Program-made: the position numbers and the translations under genes
Shown here: piece by piece, positions 49,574-57,209 of the stretch
Numbering within the stretch: position 1 is the stretch's first letter
Layout: each line of letters starts with the position of its first letter
Origin: Halobacteroidaceae bacterium
GTDB taxonomy: Bacteria > Bacillota > Halanaerobiia > B1SED10-174
DNA length: 64,000 nt
Assembly (NCBI GenBank): GCA_003551665.1
Contig: PUNE01000013.1
Location: 1-64,000, forward strand
Direction of reading: 5' to 3'
Notes under the pieces: model-generated
Seen by the model: only the letters and a program-made list of their open reading frames with translations
What the model was told of the DNA's origin: nothing
The model's database searches: none

Positions 49574-51562
49574 ATGCCTACTGAGAAAATAATAACTGCC
49601 TGTCCCCGGGATTGTCAGGATTGCTGTTCCCTGGAGGTTGAAGTTCAGGATGGGAAAATAATAAGGGTGGACGGGGACAAAAACCACCCCATAACAAAGG
49701 GCTTTGCCTGCCCCAGGGGACGTTCTTACCCTGAACTGATTTACCATTCCGAAAGAATTTTAACACCACTTCTGAAAGACAATGATGGCTGGAAAGAAAT
49801 TTCCTGGGATGATGCTATGGACCTTGTTGAGGAAAAAATTCGAGGCTATATCCAGGAATATGGCCCGGAAAGCATTTTCCATTATCACTACAGTGGCTCG
49901 GAATCCCTAACCAAAAAAGTTACCATGCGCCTTTTTGACCGCCTGGGTACAACCGGAGTAAGTGGTGATCTCTGTATGCAGGCAGGAGTTGCTGCCCAAC
50001 AATATGATTTTGGGGGCCTGGAGCAAAGCGATCTGAAAGATTTAACAAATGCCAAAGGCTGCGTTGTCTGGGGCCGCAATATCAGGGTTACCCATCCCCA
50101 TTCCCTGCCTTTTATCAGGGAAGGGAAGGAGAAGGGCATGCAAATGGCCACTGTTAACCCTCTTTCCACTGGTGTAGAGGATATGGCTGATTTAATTATC
50201 AGGCCCCGCCCCGGAACTGATGCAGCACTGGCCCTGGGAATTGCCAACTACCTGATCCAGAAGGGATTGATTGATGACGATTTTATCTTTGAACACGTTT
50301 ATGGGTTCACTGCCTTCCGAGAAGTTGCTGAAAAATATTCTCTGGAAAAAACCAGTGAAATAACCGGTGTTGAAAAGGATAAGATTGTTGCCCTGGCCTG
50401 GTATTACAAAAAAAATAAACCGGTCACCACTCTCCTGGGGTACGGTTTAACCAGATATAGGGGAGGGGGAAACATAATCCGGGCAATAGATGCCCTGGCT
50501 GCAATTACCGGAAACATTGGAGAAGAAGGAGCTGGAGTTTCCTATTGCTCAGATCGCTTCTGGTTCCTGGCAAAACACCTCCAGGGTGAAACCAATCCCT
50601 ACCGCCGTTACCTGGACATGGCTCATCTTGCTCCTGCAATTATAGAGGCCGAAAATCCTCCTCTGAAAATGGGATTCATAAATGCGGCCAATCCCGTAGT
50701 CAATGCACCCGATTCTCTGGAAATGCAAAAAGCCCTGCGGGGGCTTGATTTTCTGGTTGTTTGCGATCTTTTCCTTACTGACACTGCCCGGGAAGCGGAT
50801 CTGGTCCTCCCCTGTACTTCTTTTTTTGAGGAGGAGGGGGTCAGAGTAAGTTCCTGGAGCCCCTGGGTCTATTTCTGCCCACAAATTATTGAACCCCTGG
50901 GAGAAGCCCGTTCTGATGAAGAAATCGTGCTTGAACTGGCTCAGAGGCTTGGTATAAAGGATTTCCCCTGGCTTGATCGGGATGAGCTCCTGGAATGGGC
51001 TGCCGAACCCCTTTCCGAGATGGGAATAACCCTTAAAGATCTACGGGGAAAGGGGCACCTGCTGCCCAGGGACCACAATCCAGTTGCCTGGGAGGGATGC
51101 AATTTCCGAACTCCATCCCGGCGGGTCGAGCTCTTTTCCCACAGGGCAAAAGAAGATGGTAATTACCCCGTTGCAACCTATCTGCCGCCCCTCGCTGATA
51201 ATTATGAGTTCCCCTTCCAATTGATTTCTGCTCACTCCCAGTACAGGATCCACTCCCAGTTCCAGGTAACTCCCTACATTAAAAAATTAAACCCCGAACC
51301 TCGGGTAATAATCAACCCCTCAATTGCACAGGAAAAGGGCCTGGAAGAAGAGGACCTGGCCATAATTTTCAATGACCGGGGAGAAATAACCGCCCGAGTG
51401 GAAGTGGACAACAGGATCCGGCCCGGAGTATTGCAGGTTGAGTCCGGCTGGGACATTGACAGCGGGGGCTGTGTTAACTGTCTCCTGCCTCCTCAGAAAA
51501 CTGAAATGGGAGATTGTGGAGCCTTATATGACGTGCGTGCCGACATCAGGAAAAAGGAATAA
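49574..51562 (+). CDS. Molybdopterin (Mo/W-bisPGD) oxidoreductase, DMSO reductase family
   Basis: This 662-residue catalytic subunit has an N-terminal [4Fe-4S] site (ACPRDCQDCCSLEVEV and GFACPRGR) and family domains: GCVVWGRNIRVTHPHSLPF, the RPRPGTDAALALGIANYLI segment, and a C-terminal dinucleotide-binding domain (QLISAHSQYRIHSQFQ). The probable metal ligand is the cysteine in SGDLCMQAG. The substrate is unknown; relatives include formate dehydrogenases and polysulfide or thiosulfate reductases. There is no signal peptide and no electron-transfer subunit gene beside it, so it may work as a soluble single-subunit enzyme. The TTG at 49565 abuts GGAG, so ATG 49574 is chosen. Confidence 0.87.
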   Translation: MPTEKIITACPRDCQDCCSLEVEVQDGKIIRVDGDKNHPITKGFACPRGRSYPELIYHSERILTPLLKDNDGWKEISWDDAMDLVEEKIRGYIQEYGPESIFHYHYSGSESLTKKVTMRLFDRLGTTGVSGDLCMQAGVAAQQYDFGGLEQSDLKDLTNAKGCVVWGRNIRVTHPHSLPFIREGKEKGMQMATVNPLSTGVEDMADLIIRPRPGTDAALALGIANYLIQKGLIDDDFIFEHVYGFTAFREVAEKYSLEKTSEITGVEKDKIVALAWYYKKNKPVTTLLGYGLTRYRGGGNIIRAIDALAAITGNIGEEGAGVSYCSDRFWFLAKHLQGETNPYRRYLDMAHLAPAIIEAENPPLKMGFINAANPVVNAPDSLEMQKALRGLDFLVVCDLFLTDTAREADLVLPCTSFFEEEGVRVSSWSPWVYFCPQIIEPLGEARSDEEIVLELAQRLGIKDFPWLDRDELLEWAAEPLSEMGITLKDLRGKGHLLPRDHNPVAWEGCNFRTPSRRVELFSHRAKEDGNYPVATYLPPLADNYEFPFQLISAHSQYRIHSQFQVTPYIKKLNPEPRVIINPSIAQEKGLEEEDLAIIFNDRGEITARVEVDNRIRPGVLQVESGWDIDSGGCVNCLLPPQKTEMGDCGALYDVRADIRKKE

Positions 51563-51564
51563 AA

Positions 51565-51600
51565 AAAGCCCCTGGACCAGTTATCCCGGCCAGGGGCTTT
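51565..51600. terminator. Bidirectional terminator between the Mo enzyme and lexA
   Basis: AAAGCCCCTGG (51565-51575) pairs with CCAGGGGCTTT (51590-51600). The genes converge on it from both sides. Confidence 0.85.
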
Positions 51601-51608
51601 ATATATCT

Positions 51609-52259
51609 CTAATACTTCCGCAAAAGGCTGATTAATTTTCCGAGGATTGTTACCTCGCTGGTGTAGATGGGTTCCATGCTGGAATTATCCGGCTGCAGGC
51701 GGAAGGTATCGTTTTCCCGGTAAAACCTTTTAAGGGTGGCCTCATCACCCATGAGAGCTGCAACAATATCACCGTTTTCTGCAGTTTGCTGTTGCCTTAT
51801 TATTGCCAGGTCTCCATGGCGGATCCCAGCTTCAATCATACTGTCACCTTCCACCCGGAGAACAAAATGTTGCCCTCCGCCGGAAATAAGTTCCGGAGGA
51901 AGGGGAATTGTATCTTCAATGTTTTCCTGGGCCAGGATAGGCTGACCCGCGGTGATTGCTCCTACCAGGGGGAGGCGGATGATATCATCACCTTCATAAA
52001 TGCTTTCCTGTTGATCGGGGTATTCTTCTTTTAACAGGCCGATTGTTCGAGGCTGAGCAGGGTTTTTCTGGATATATCCAAATTTCTGCAAACGTTCCAG
52101 GTGATTATGAACTGTGGAAGGAGAACGAAGGCCTACCGCTTTTCCAATTTCTCGAACGGAAGGGGGGTAACCTTTTTCTCTAATATTTTTACGAATAAAT
52201 TCGAGGATTTCCAACTGCCGGGGGCCCAGCTTTTTCTTGCTGGCTTTTTTATCCAACAC
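51609..52259 (-). CDS. lexA: SOS repressor LexA
   Basis: This 216-residue protein has an N-terminal winged helix (LGPRQLEILEFIRKNI, PPSVREIGKAVGLRSPSTVHNH). The self-cleavage site is Ala104-Gly105 in GAITAGQPIL, and the catalytic pair is Ser 140 (EGDSMIEAG) and Lys 177 (DEATLKRFY). It represses DNA-damage genes until RecA-stimulated cleavage. A GTG at 52265 lies in the AGGAGG site, so GTG 52259 is chosen. Two boxes upstream indicate autoregulation. It is divergent from the yneA-like gene, an arrangement known from Bacillus. Confidence 0.95.
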   Translation of the reverse strand: MLDKKASKKKLGPRQLEILEFIRKNIREKGYPPSVREIGKAVGLRSPSTVHNHLERLQKFGYIQKNPAQPRTIGLLKEEYPDQQESIYEGDDIIRLPLVGAITAGQPILAQENIEDTIPLPPELISGGGQHFVLRVEGDSMIEAGIRHGDLAIIRQQQTAENGDIVAALMGDEATLKRFYRENDTFRLQPDNSSMEPIYTSEVTILGKLISLLRKY

Positions 52260-52278
52260 AAGCACCTCCTTTTCCCAT

Positions 52279-52332
52279 ATTATACCACAGCATACCCCTC
52301 AATGCAAACCTTTGTTCCAAAAACATTTGTTT
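52279..52332 (-). promoter_or_regulatory. lexA promoter with two LexA-type boxes
   Basis: On the minus strand, TTGCAT and TATAAT (plus coordinates 52302-52307 and 52279-52284) are spaced by 17 bp. Boxes AAACCTTTGTTC (52306-52317) and AAACATTTGTTT (52321-52332), both close to the GAAC-N4-GTTC pattern, start exactly 15 bp apart. The first overlaps the -35. Confidence 0.75.
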
Positions 52333-52443
52333 GGGCCCTTGATTTTATGAAAAAAAAGTCCGAAAATTAAAAAATTCCCTGTAGCCAGCCTCAGACCTAA
52401 TTCCTTTAGTTTTGCCTGCCAAAGGTATAAAACCATTACCCTG

Positions 52444-52486
52444 GACCCTCAAGGGCCTTAAAACGGCTCTCAGAGGGTCATTTTTT
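52444..52486 (+). terminator. Orphan intrinsic terminator in the lexA-yneA gap
   Basis: GACCCTC (52444-52450) and GAGGGTC (52473-52479) enclose 22 bases and are followed by ATTTTTT. No coding gene precedes it on the plus strand. It implies either a short RNA starting between 52333 and 52440 or a shield that keeps stray transcription out of the yneA-like promoter. I found no convincing promoter for such an RNA. Confidence 0.45.
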
Positions 52487-52565
52487 ATTTGATTTTTCCA
52501 GGATAGGGTCTGGGAAAGAAAAAATTTCTTTTGGGAAAAAAGAGAAGAGTAAAAGAGAAAAAACA

Positions 52566-52615
52566 AAACATTTGTTCTAAAAACACTTGTTCTTAGAACA
52601 GGTGTATGGTATAAT
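52566..52615 (+). promoter_or_regulatory. yneA-like promoter with three LexA-type boxes
   Basis: AAACATTTGTTC (52566-52577), AAACACTTGTTC (52581-52592) and GAACAGGTGTAT (52596-52607) begin exactly 15 bp apart. They cover a promoter with -35 TTGTTC (52587-52592) and -10 TATAAT (52610-52615) at 17-bp spacing. Tight SOS repression of the downstream gene is inferred. Confidence 0.75.
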
Positions 52616-52681
52616 TAAAACCAACAGATTGAATTAAGTCGTTTATTTTCATATCAGGAAGATTTATAAGGAGGGGATCTA

Positions 52682-52945
52682 ATGCGGTGGCGTTATCCAT
52701 TTTTTGTTCTGGTCCTGGCCCTTATTTTCATAGCACTTTTTACTATTTTTGCCCACAGTGAGGAGCCAACCCAGGTGGTTACAGTAAGGGTAAGCTCGGG
52801 AGACACACTATGGAGCCTGGCGAGGGAATACGGGGATCCAGGAACCGATCCCAGAAATACTGTGTTTGCCATAAGGCAGATCAACAACCTGGAAAACCCC
52901 CGGATCTACCCGGGACAGGAATTAAAAGTTCCCCTGAGCAATTAG
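52682..52945 (+). CDS. yneA: LysM cell-division-inhibitor-like protein (YneA-like)
   Basis: This 87-residue protein has an N-terminal membrane segment (residues 6-24) and one LysM domain outside the membrane (VRVSSGDTLWSLAREYGDPG at 35-54, IYPGQELKVPLSN at the end). Size, topology, divergent position to lexA and LexA-type boxes match B. subtilis YneA, which halts division during the SOS response. Sequence identity to YneA could not be checked, so orthology is inference. The ATG follows AAGGAGGGG. Confidence 0.8.
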   Translation: MRWRYPFFVLVLALIFIALFTIFAHSEEPTQVVTVRVSSGDTLWSLAREYGDPGTDPRNTVFAIRQINNLENPRIYPGQELKVPLSN

Positions 52946-53016
52946 ATAACTAGAAGAAACTGAGAGGCGGAGCTTTTAAAAGGGAAAGGCAAATTGATAA
53001 AGGAAAAAACTAAGAA

Positions 53017-53053
53017 ACCGGGGTCAAAAAAATAGACCCCGGTAAATTTTTTT
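53017..53053 (+). terminator. Terminator after the yneA-like gene
   Basis: ACCGGGGTC (53017-53025) and GACCCCGGT (53035-53043) form a 9-bp stem, and AAATTTTTTT follows. Confidence 0.88.
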
Positions 53054-53193
53054 CGGGGTGAGAAAAAAGGAAATGTTGTTCTGGTTTTAATGAGAGTGAT
53101 TTAAAAATAAGCTGGCCGAATGGTTGGGGGTCTGGAAAAAAAATTAGAGGATTTGCAGGAAAAAATCATCTTTTGTGGTAATTAAACTATAAG

Positions 53194-53221
53194 ATTTCGC
53201 AAAATTATTATTTTGCGAAAT
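53194..53221. other. dif: Candidate dif (Xer recombination) site
   Basis: Left arm ATTTCGCAAAA (53194-53204) and right arm TTTTGCGAAAT (53211-53221) are perfect inverted repeats around a six-base centre TTATTA, giving the 11-6-11 layout of dif sites. One more base pair (G/C) extends the symmetry on each side. The arm differs by one base from the XerC half-site ATTTCGCATAA of known dif and pdif sites. The site lies 27 bp before a XerC/D-like gene, and the main coding strand changes here. A cruciform operator for the recombinase gene is the alternative. Confidence 0.6.
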
Positions 53222-53249
53222 CAAATTCAGGCCAAAAAGGGGTTTTAAT

Positions 53250-54176
53250 ATGAATTTTGATCGGGCCCTGGAGTTTTATGTTAAGTATCTGCAAACCGAA
53301 CTGGGCTATTCCCTGCTAACTGTCAAAGAATACAAAAGTGACCTTACCCTTTTTTCTCGGTACCTTCGCCAGAAAAAAAATTTAAAAGAAACCCAACCCT
53401 TATCTGTTTCCAATATCGATAAATTTGACCTGGGTGATTTTCTGGCCGACCTTATCCTGGAAAGAAATAATGATCCCCGGACCAGGAATCGAAAACTTTT
53501 TGCTCTCCGCTCTTTTTTTCAGTTCCTTGTCCGCCAGGAAGTAATTACAGATGACCCCACCCGGGCCTACCGCTCCTCCAAAACCAGGACCTCTATTGAG
53601 CCCATATACCTGCGCCTGCCCCAGGCAAGGACATTTATGGATACCATATCCCGCTCGGGCCTTAAAACGGCTATTAGAGACCTGGCTATAATGAAACTCT
53701 TCCTTTATTGCGGTCTTCGTCTAAGTGAACTGGTCAGCCTCAACCTGAAAGATCTTCGTCTTGATGAGGACCCTTCCATCAGGGTTCTGGGTAAAGGAAA
53801 TAAAGAAAGAAATGTTCCCCTGCATGGAGAGGTTGCCAGCACCCTGAAAGAATATCTTCCCTGGAGAAATGAACTGAATCCAACCGGCAAAGATGCTCAG
53901 GCCCTCTTTTTATCCTTGCGCAAGCGCCGGATAAACCCCAGGACAATCCAGATTATGGTTAAAAAGTATGCCAAAAAAGCCGGCCTGGAAAACTCTTCGG
54001 ATATCACTCCCCACAAACTCCGCCATACCTTCGCCTCTCTACTTTATAAAGAAACAAAAGACCTGCGGGTGTTACAGGAACTTCTGGGCCATACAAGCGT
54101 ATCTACAACCCAGATCTATACCCACACTGATCCCGAACAACGCCGGAAAACAGTGGATAAAATGCCCAGGTTGTAA
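53250..54176 (+). CDS. XerC/XerD-like tyrosine recombinase
   Basis: This 308-residue site-specific recombinase has an N-terminal SAM-like core-binding domain (about 1-95) and a catalytic domain with Arg in YCGLRLSELVSL, Lys in LGKGNKERNVPLH, HKLRH (His and Arg), LGHTSVSTTQIYTH (His and nucleophile Tyr). Length equals Xer proteins and it lacks the extra N-terminal arm-binding domain of phage integrases. Together with the symmetric site 27 bp upstream it looks like a one-recombinase Xer system (compare XerS, XerH, XerA). Whether another Xer gene exists elsewhere cannot be seen. Confidence 0.9.
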   Translation: MNFDRALEFYVKYLQTELGYSLLTVKEYKSDLTLFSRYLRQKKNLKETQPLSVSNIDKFDLGDFLADLILERNNDPRTRNRKLFALRSFFQFLVRQEVITDDPTRAYRSSKTRTSIEPIYLRLPQARTFMDTISRSGLKTAIRDLAIMKLFLYCGLRLSELVSLNLKDLRLDEDPSIRVLGKGNKERNVPLHGEVASTLKEYLPWRNELNPTGKDAQALFLSLRKRRINPRTIQIMVKKYAKKAGLENSSDITPHKLRHTFASLLYKETKDLRVLQELLGHTSVSTTQIYTHTDPEQRRKTVDKMPRL

Positions 54177-54220
54177 AAGAAAAATATTGACAGATCCCCC
54201 CTATGCCTGCTGATTAAAAG

Positions 54221-54502
54221 ATGGGCGTGCATATAATGTTGCCACACACTTTCAAGCAAAAAGGGGGATTAAAATGTGTTGGAAGCTCCCGCAGTATCAA
54301 TGTAAGAAGGATTTTTTCCCTCGGTTCAGAAAAAAACAACGGAGAAAAACTTAAAACCTATCGGCTCGCTTTTAAATTGATCCTGGAAAAGAAATTGACC
54401 TCCCCCCTCCTGACTCATACTTTTCCCCAGACGGACTATAAAGAAGCGATCAACTTGAATAAAAAAGAAAACAGGCTGATAAAAAGTTCCTTTAAAATCT
54501 AA
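54221..54502 (+). pseudogene. Remnant of a zinc-type medium-chain dehydrogenase
   Basis: The last 45 codons of an open frame (54356-54502) encode TYRLAFKLILEKKLTSPLLT and then HTFPQTDYKEAINLN. This resembles the C-terminal segment of Zn-dependent alcohol/threonine dehydrogenases (AxxLIxxGxxxxxxLxTHxFPLxxxxEA). The upstream part has no dehydrogenase features and no NAD- or zinc-binding motifs are present. It seems to be a truncated relic just beyond the recombinase gene. Confidence 0.45.
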
Positions 54503-54515
54503 TAGTAGCAAAAAT

Positions 54516-54540
54516 ATAAGCCCATGCAGGGCTTATTTTC
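54516..54540 (+). terminator. Terminator after the dehydrogenase remnant
   Basis: ATAAGCCC and GGGCTTAT form an 8-bp stem with a five-base loop, followed by TTTC. It may be the surviving terminator of the decayed gene. Confidence 0.6.
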
Positions 54541-54628
54541 TGGTTCTGGATTTCTGACAGAAGAAATCAATTGACAGGAGAAATGGATCGAGTAATTTAT
54601 TGGTCATAGCCAGTTTATTTGAAGAAAA

Positions 54629-55018
54629 TTATTTTTTGGTAATGGGTCTGCCAATTTGCTTTTCAATTCTCCACTGGGGGGCTTTTCCGTCGTCGCCCCA
54701 GTATTCATCCAGCACTATAATCTTGCCAGCTTTAAACTCGAAAAAGGATACCGCGTGGAAAGAAATTGCTTCCCGGTTTTGTTGTTGTACTTTTACCACA
54801 GAAATCACCAGGTTTCCTCTTTCTTCTAATCGTTCAATATCTATCTTCCAGTCTCCCGGGTATTCTGAATTTACGGTGATAAACTCGGCGACACTAAAGC
54901 TTTCATTGGTATTATGCCAGTTAATTATGGCCTCATCATCAAAATATCTGCCCAGGTTTTGCCATTTCTTCCTGTCCATATCATTCCATAAAGCCACTAC
55001 CTGTGCTCCATATTCCAT
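54629..55018 (-). CDS. NTF2-like/SnoaL-like small protein
   Basis: This 129-residue protein has the NTF2-like fold pattern. The N-terminal helix VVALWNDMDRKKWQNLGRYF is followed by DDEAIINWHNTNESFSVAEF and beta strands ending in IIVLDEYWGDDGKAPQWR, as in SnoaL-like or nuclear transport factor 2 family proteins. These bind small molecules or act as hydrolases or isomerases; no function is assigned here. The start ATG at 55018 has GGGGGGAG upstream on the minus strand. It is the first of a run of minus-strand genes right of the candidate dif site. Confidence 0.75.
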   Translation of the reverse strand: MEYGAQVVALWNDMDRKKWQNLGRYFDDEAIINWHNTNESFSVAEFITVNSEYPGDWKIDIERLEERGNLVISVVKVQQQNREAISFHAVSFFEFKAGKIIVLDEYWGDDGKAPQWRIEKQIGRPITKK

Positions 55019-55245
55019 GATTTCTCCCCCCTTTTATTCATTGTGCTAAAAGTTTGATATTCCACATTGTTTTTTCCCGGACTTAAGAATTAATTTATGG
55101 TGTTAACAAAAGCTTTTTATGCTTTTCATTGGAAAACTACCCGGGTTAAAACCCTTTCCATGGAAACCAGTGTAATCCTTCTCCTCCCGAGTTTCTTTCT
55201 TTGGAATGGGGAATAACCCTCTCCTTGATCAATCTTTCTAACTTA

Positions 55246-55271
55246 AAAAAACTCCCGGAAAGGGAGTTTTT
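55246..55271. terminator. Terminator of uppP
   Basis: ACTCCC (55251-55256) and GGGAGT (55262-55267) are flanked by A and T runs, so the hairpin can act in both directions. It sits at the 3' end of uppP. Confidence 0.75.
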
Positions 55272-56134
55272 TACAATGAGTTAACCAAAAATGAAATTAT
55301 TATTATCCCCGCCAGGGTCCAGACGTAATAAGAAAAGAACCTGAACTTTGCCCGGTAAAGCAGCGTTATTACAATATAAAGAGCCAGGATTCCAACCAGA
55401 GCAGCTACAAAAAACCCAATTATCAGAGACAACCAGTCCAGGCTGGCGAGTCCCGAACTAAAATGAATTTCCAGGCCATGCAGAAAAGCTGCCCCCAGAA
55501 TGGTAGGGATGGCAACGAAAAAGCTGAATTCTGCAGCCCACCTCCGTTTTAAACCGACAAGAAGGGCGGCTACGATGGTTATCCCGCTTCTGCTGATCCC
55601 GGGTAAAAGAGCTATGGCCTGGGCAAGACCAATGATCAGGGCCATCCAGAGGGCAAATTCTCTTAAGCCTCTTGGTCGCCTGGGGAGAATATCGGTTACC
55701 CAGAGTAAAATTCCAGTGATGATAAGAGTAAAAGCTATAAAAATTGGCTGAGCAAAAGCTCTTTCAAATAAGCTTTTTAAGGGAAAACCTACCATCCCCG
55801 TAACCAGGACAGCAAAAAAACCAAATCCCATTAATTTCAGGTGCAGGGCTTCCCTCAGGGGAACTGTACCTTTCTTCCAGTTTTTAAAATCCCTCAAGGT
55901 ATCACTAACTAGCTGGCGCAGGCTTTTTCTGAACACGAAAATAATGGAAACAACTGTCCCCACGTGAACCACCAGGTCAAAAGCAATCATTTCCGGAGAT
56001 TCAGGAAGCGGTAATCCCCCTCCCCTGCTTATCAGCCAGTGCTGAACCAGCACCAGGTGGCTGGTTGAACTAACGGGAAAAAACATAAAAATTCCCTGGA
56101 TTATTCCCAGGAAAATAGCTTCCCAGATTGCCAT
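55271..56134 (-). CDS. uppP: Undecaprenyl-diphosphatase
   Basis: This 287-residue BacA/UppP family membrane protein recycles the undecaprenyl carrier for peptidoglycan synthesis and confers some bacitracin tolerance. Motif 1 is IQGIFMFFPVSSTSHLVL (about residues 12-29) and motif 2 is ALLPGISRSGITI (about 174-186, PGxSRSG), with seven to eight membrane helices. The start ATG at 56134 follows a GGAGGA site on the minus strand. Confidence 0.94.
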   Translation of the reverse strand: MAIWEAIFLGIIQGIFMFFPVSSTSHLVLVQHWLISRGGGLPLPESPEMIAFDLVVHVGTVVSIIFVFRKSLRQLVSDTLRDFKNWKKGTVPLREALHLKLMGFGFFAVLVTGMVGFPLKSLFERAFAQPIFIAFTLIITGILLWVTDILPRRPRGLREFALWMALIIGLAQAIALLPGISRSGITIVAALLVGLKRRWAAEFSFFVAIPTILGAAFLHGLEIHFSSGLASLDWLSLIIGFFVAALVGILALYIVITLLYRAKFRFFSYYVWTLAGIIIISFLVNSL

Positions 56135-56160
56135 TTCATCTTCCTCCAGCTATTCAAGTT

Positions 56161-56200
56161 ATGTTAAAAATAAATCGGCCCGCTTCCGCAGGCCGATTTA
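56161..56200 (-). terminator. Terminator after the ferritin-like gene
   Basis: On the minus strand, TAAATCGGCC and GGCCGATTTA form a stem that is followed by a TTTTTAAC tract, 20 bp after the ferritin-like stop. Confidence 0.8.
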
Positions 56201-56218
56201 CTTCTTTCCTGCTGACAT

Positions 56219-56701
56219 TTAGCCAAGCAGGGTTTCGAAATCATCTTCGTGCTCGACTTCTTCCTGCATAATGTGGCGGATTACGTGGAAGGTAATCGGG
56301 TCTTTAATATCGCCTTTCAGTTTTTCCATTATTTCCTCGTAGACTTTAATGGCGCACTGCTCAGCCTCGATTCCTGCCTTGAGAAATCCTTCCAGGTCTT
56401 TGGGATCCTCAGGAAGGTTTACAGTTTTGCAGTTAGCCTGAGCTTTTAGCTCATCAAATTCCTTTATCACCTCTCCACCGAGTTGTCCGATTCTCTCGGC
56501 AAGCTCTTCGGCATGATGAAGTTCTTCGTCGGCGATTTCGCTGAACTTGCTCGCTACGGCTTCTCTGTTTAAGCCCTCTGCGATTTCTGCTGCAGTTTTG
56601 TAGTAAAAAAATGCCAGCCACTCGTCCGCATAAGCCTTATTCAAGTCCTTAATTAACTCCTCGACCTTGGGTCCAACCATTTTTCTTGCATATTCACCCA
56701 T
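56219..56701 (-). CDS. Ferritin-like diiron protein (DPSL/thioferritin type)
   Basis: This 160-residue four-helix protein has ferritin-type ligands: Glu in YADEWLAFFYYKTA (about 27), EELHHAEELAERI (ExxH, about 59-62), Glu in EAEQCAIKVYEEI (about 112-114) and the last ExxxH in MQEEVEHEDDF. Cysteines 91 and 116, 25 residues apart, recall the cysteine pair of Dps-like DPSL proteins. It probably oxidises ferrous iron with peroxide and protects the anaerobe from oxidative stress, like its neighbour the superoxide reductase. The ATG follows GGAGGGAG. Confidence 0.82.
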   Translation of the reverse strand: MGEYARKMVGPKVEELIKDLNKAYADEWLAFFYYKTAAEIAEGLNREAVASKFSEIADEELHHAEELAERIGQLGGEVIKEFDELKAQANCKTVNLPEDPKDLEGFLKAGIEAEQCAIKVYEEIMEKLKGDIKDPITFHVIRHIMQEEVEHEDDFETLLG

Positions 56702-56738
56702 AAGTATCTCCCTCCTATTTTTATTATATTATTGGGGG

Positions 56739-57131
56739 TTAAAACCCTATGTCCTGCTCGTTTTCCCAGAGCCCATGAATGTTGCAATAGCTAAGCGCCA
56801 TGAGTTTCCCGGGTTTTTCCAGCGTGATTCTGGTTTTTACAGCGGGTTCGCACCTGGCGGGTCCAGTATCGGGACCCTGAACAGATTCCCCGTGGGCTTC
56901 AAATTGATAGGTTCCCAGGTGATAGGTAAATTTATCTCCCTCTGGCTGGAAAAATAGTTTAATCCACCGAATATGGTGTTCGGTTTTGTGGGGGTGGGGG
57001 ATTTCGGCTCCCACAGAAAGATGAACGTTAAAGGGTTTACCTTTTTCCGGCTGATCGGTAACCTTAATTACCGGAACGTGTTTTTCATTTTTCCAATCGT
57101 CTGTCTGAATATATTTCCCGATTGTACTCAT
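56739..57131 (-). CDS. Superoxide reductase (neelaredoxin, class II)
   Basis: This 130-residue protein reduces superoxide to peroxide without releasing oxygen, a typical anaerobe defence. It has EKHVPVIKV near the N-terminus, EIPHPHKTEHHIRWI with the iron-binding histidines, and the C-terminal ALSYCNIHGLWE with the cysteine and histidine ligands of the [Fe(His)4Cys] centre. No N-terminal desulforedoxin domain is present. An upstream ATG gives a longer frame, but AGGAGGGG lies just before the ATG at 57131. Confidence 0.93.
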   Translation of the reverse strand: MSTIGKYIQTDDWKNEKHVPVIKVTDQPEKGKPFNVHLSVGAEIPHPHKTEHHIRWIKLFFQPEGDKFTYHLGTYQFEAHGESVQGPDTGPARCEPAVKTRITLEKPGKLMALSYCNIHGLWENEQDIGF

Positions 57132-57209
57132 CCAATCACCCCTCCTTTCGAATCTATATATAAATTCTATCTGAAAACAGGTTTTCCTTCCCAAATTAGG
57201 AATTATTAT

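Noticed and set aside
53193-53222. Inverted repeat before the recombinase read as an intrinsic terminator
   Set aside because: No T tract follows on either strand, the stem is not GC-rich and a separate good terminator lies 150 bp upstream. The dif-like reading is preferred.
53250-54176. Recombinase as part of a prophage or integrative element
   Set aside because: It has Xer length and no arm-binding domain. No phage, relaxase or tRNA attachment site is nearby, and it sits beside lexA/yneA in an ordinary chromosomal context.
54600-55049. 149-codon plus-strand frame opposite the NTF2-like gene
   Set aside because: The minus-strand protein has a recognisable fold pattern and a good ribosome site. 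The plus-strand frame has neither.
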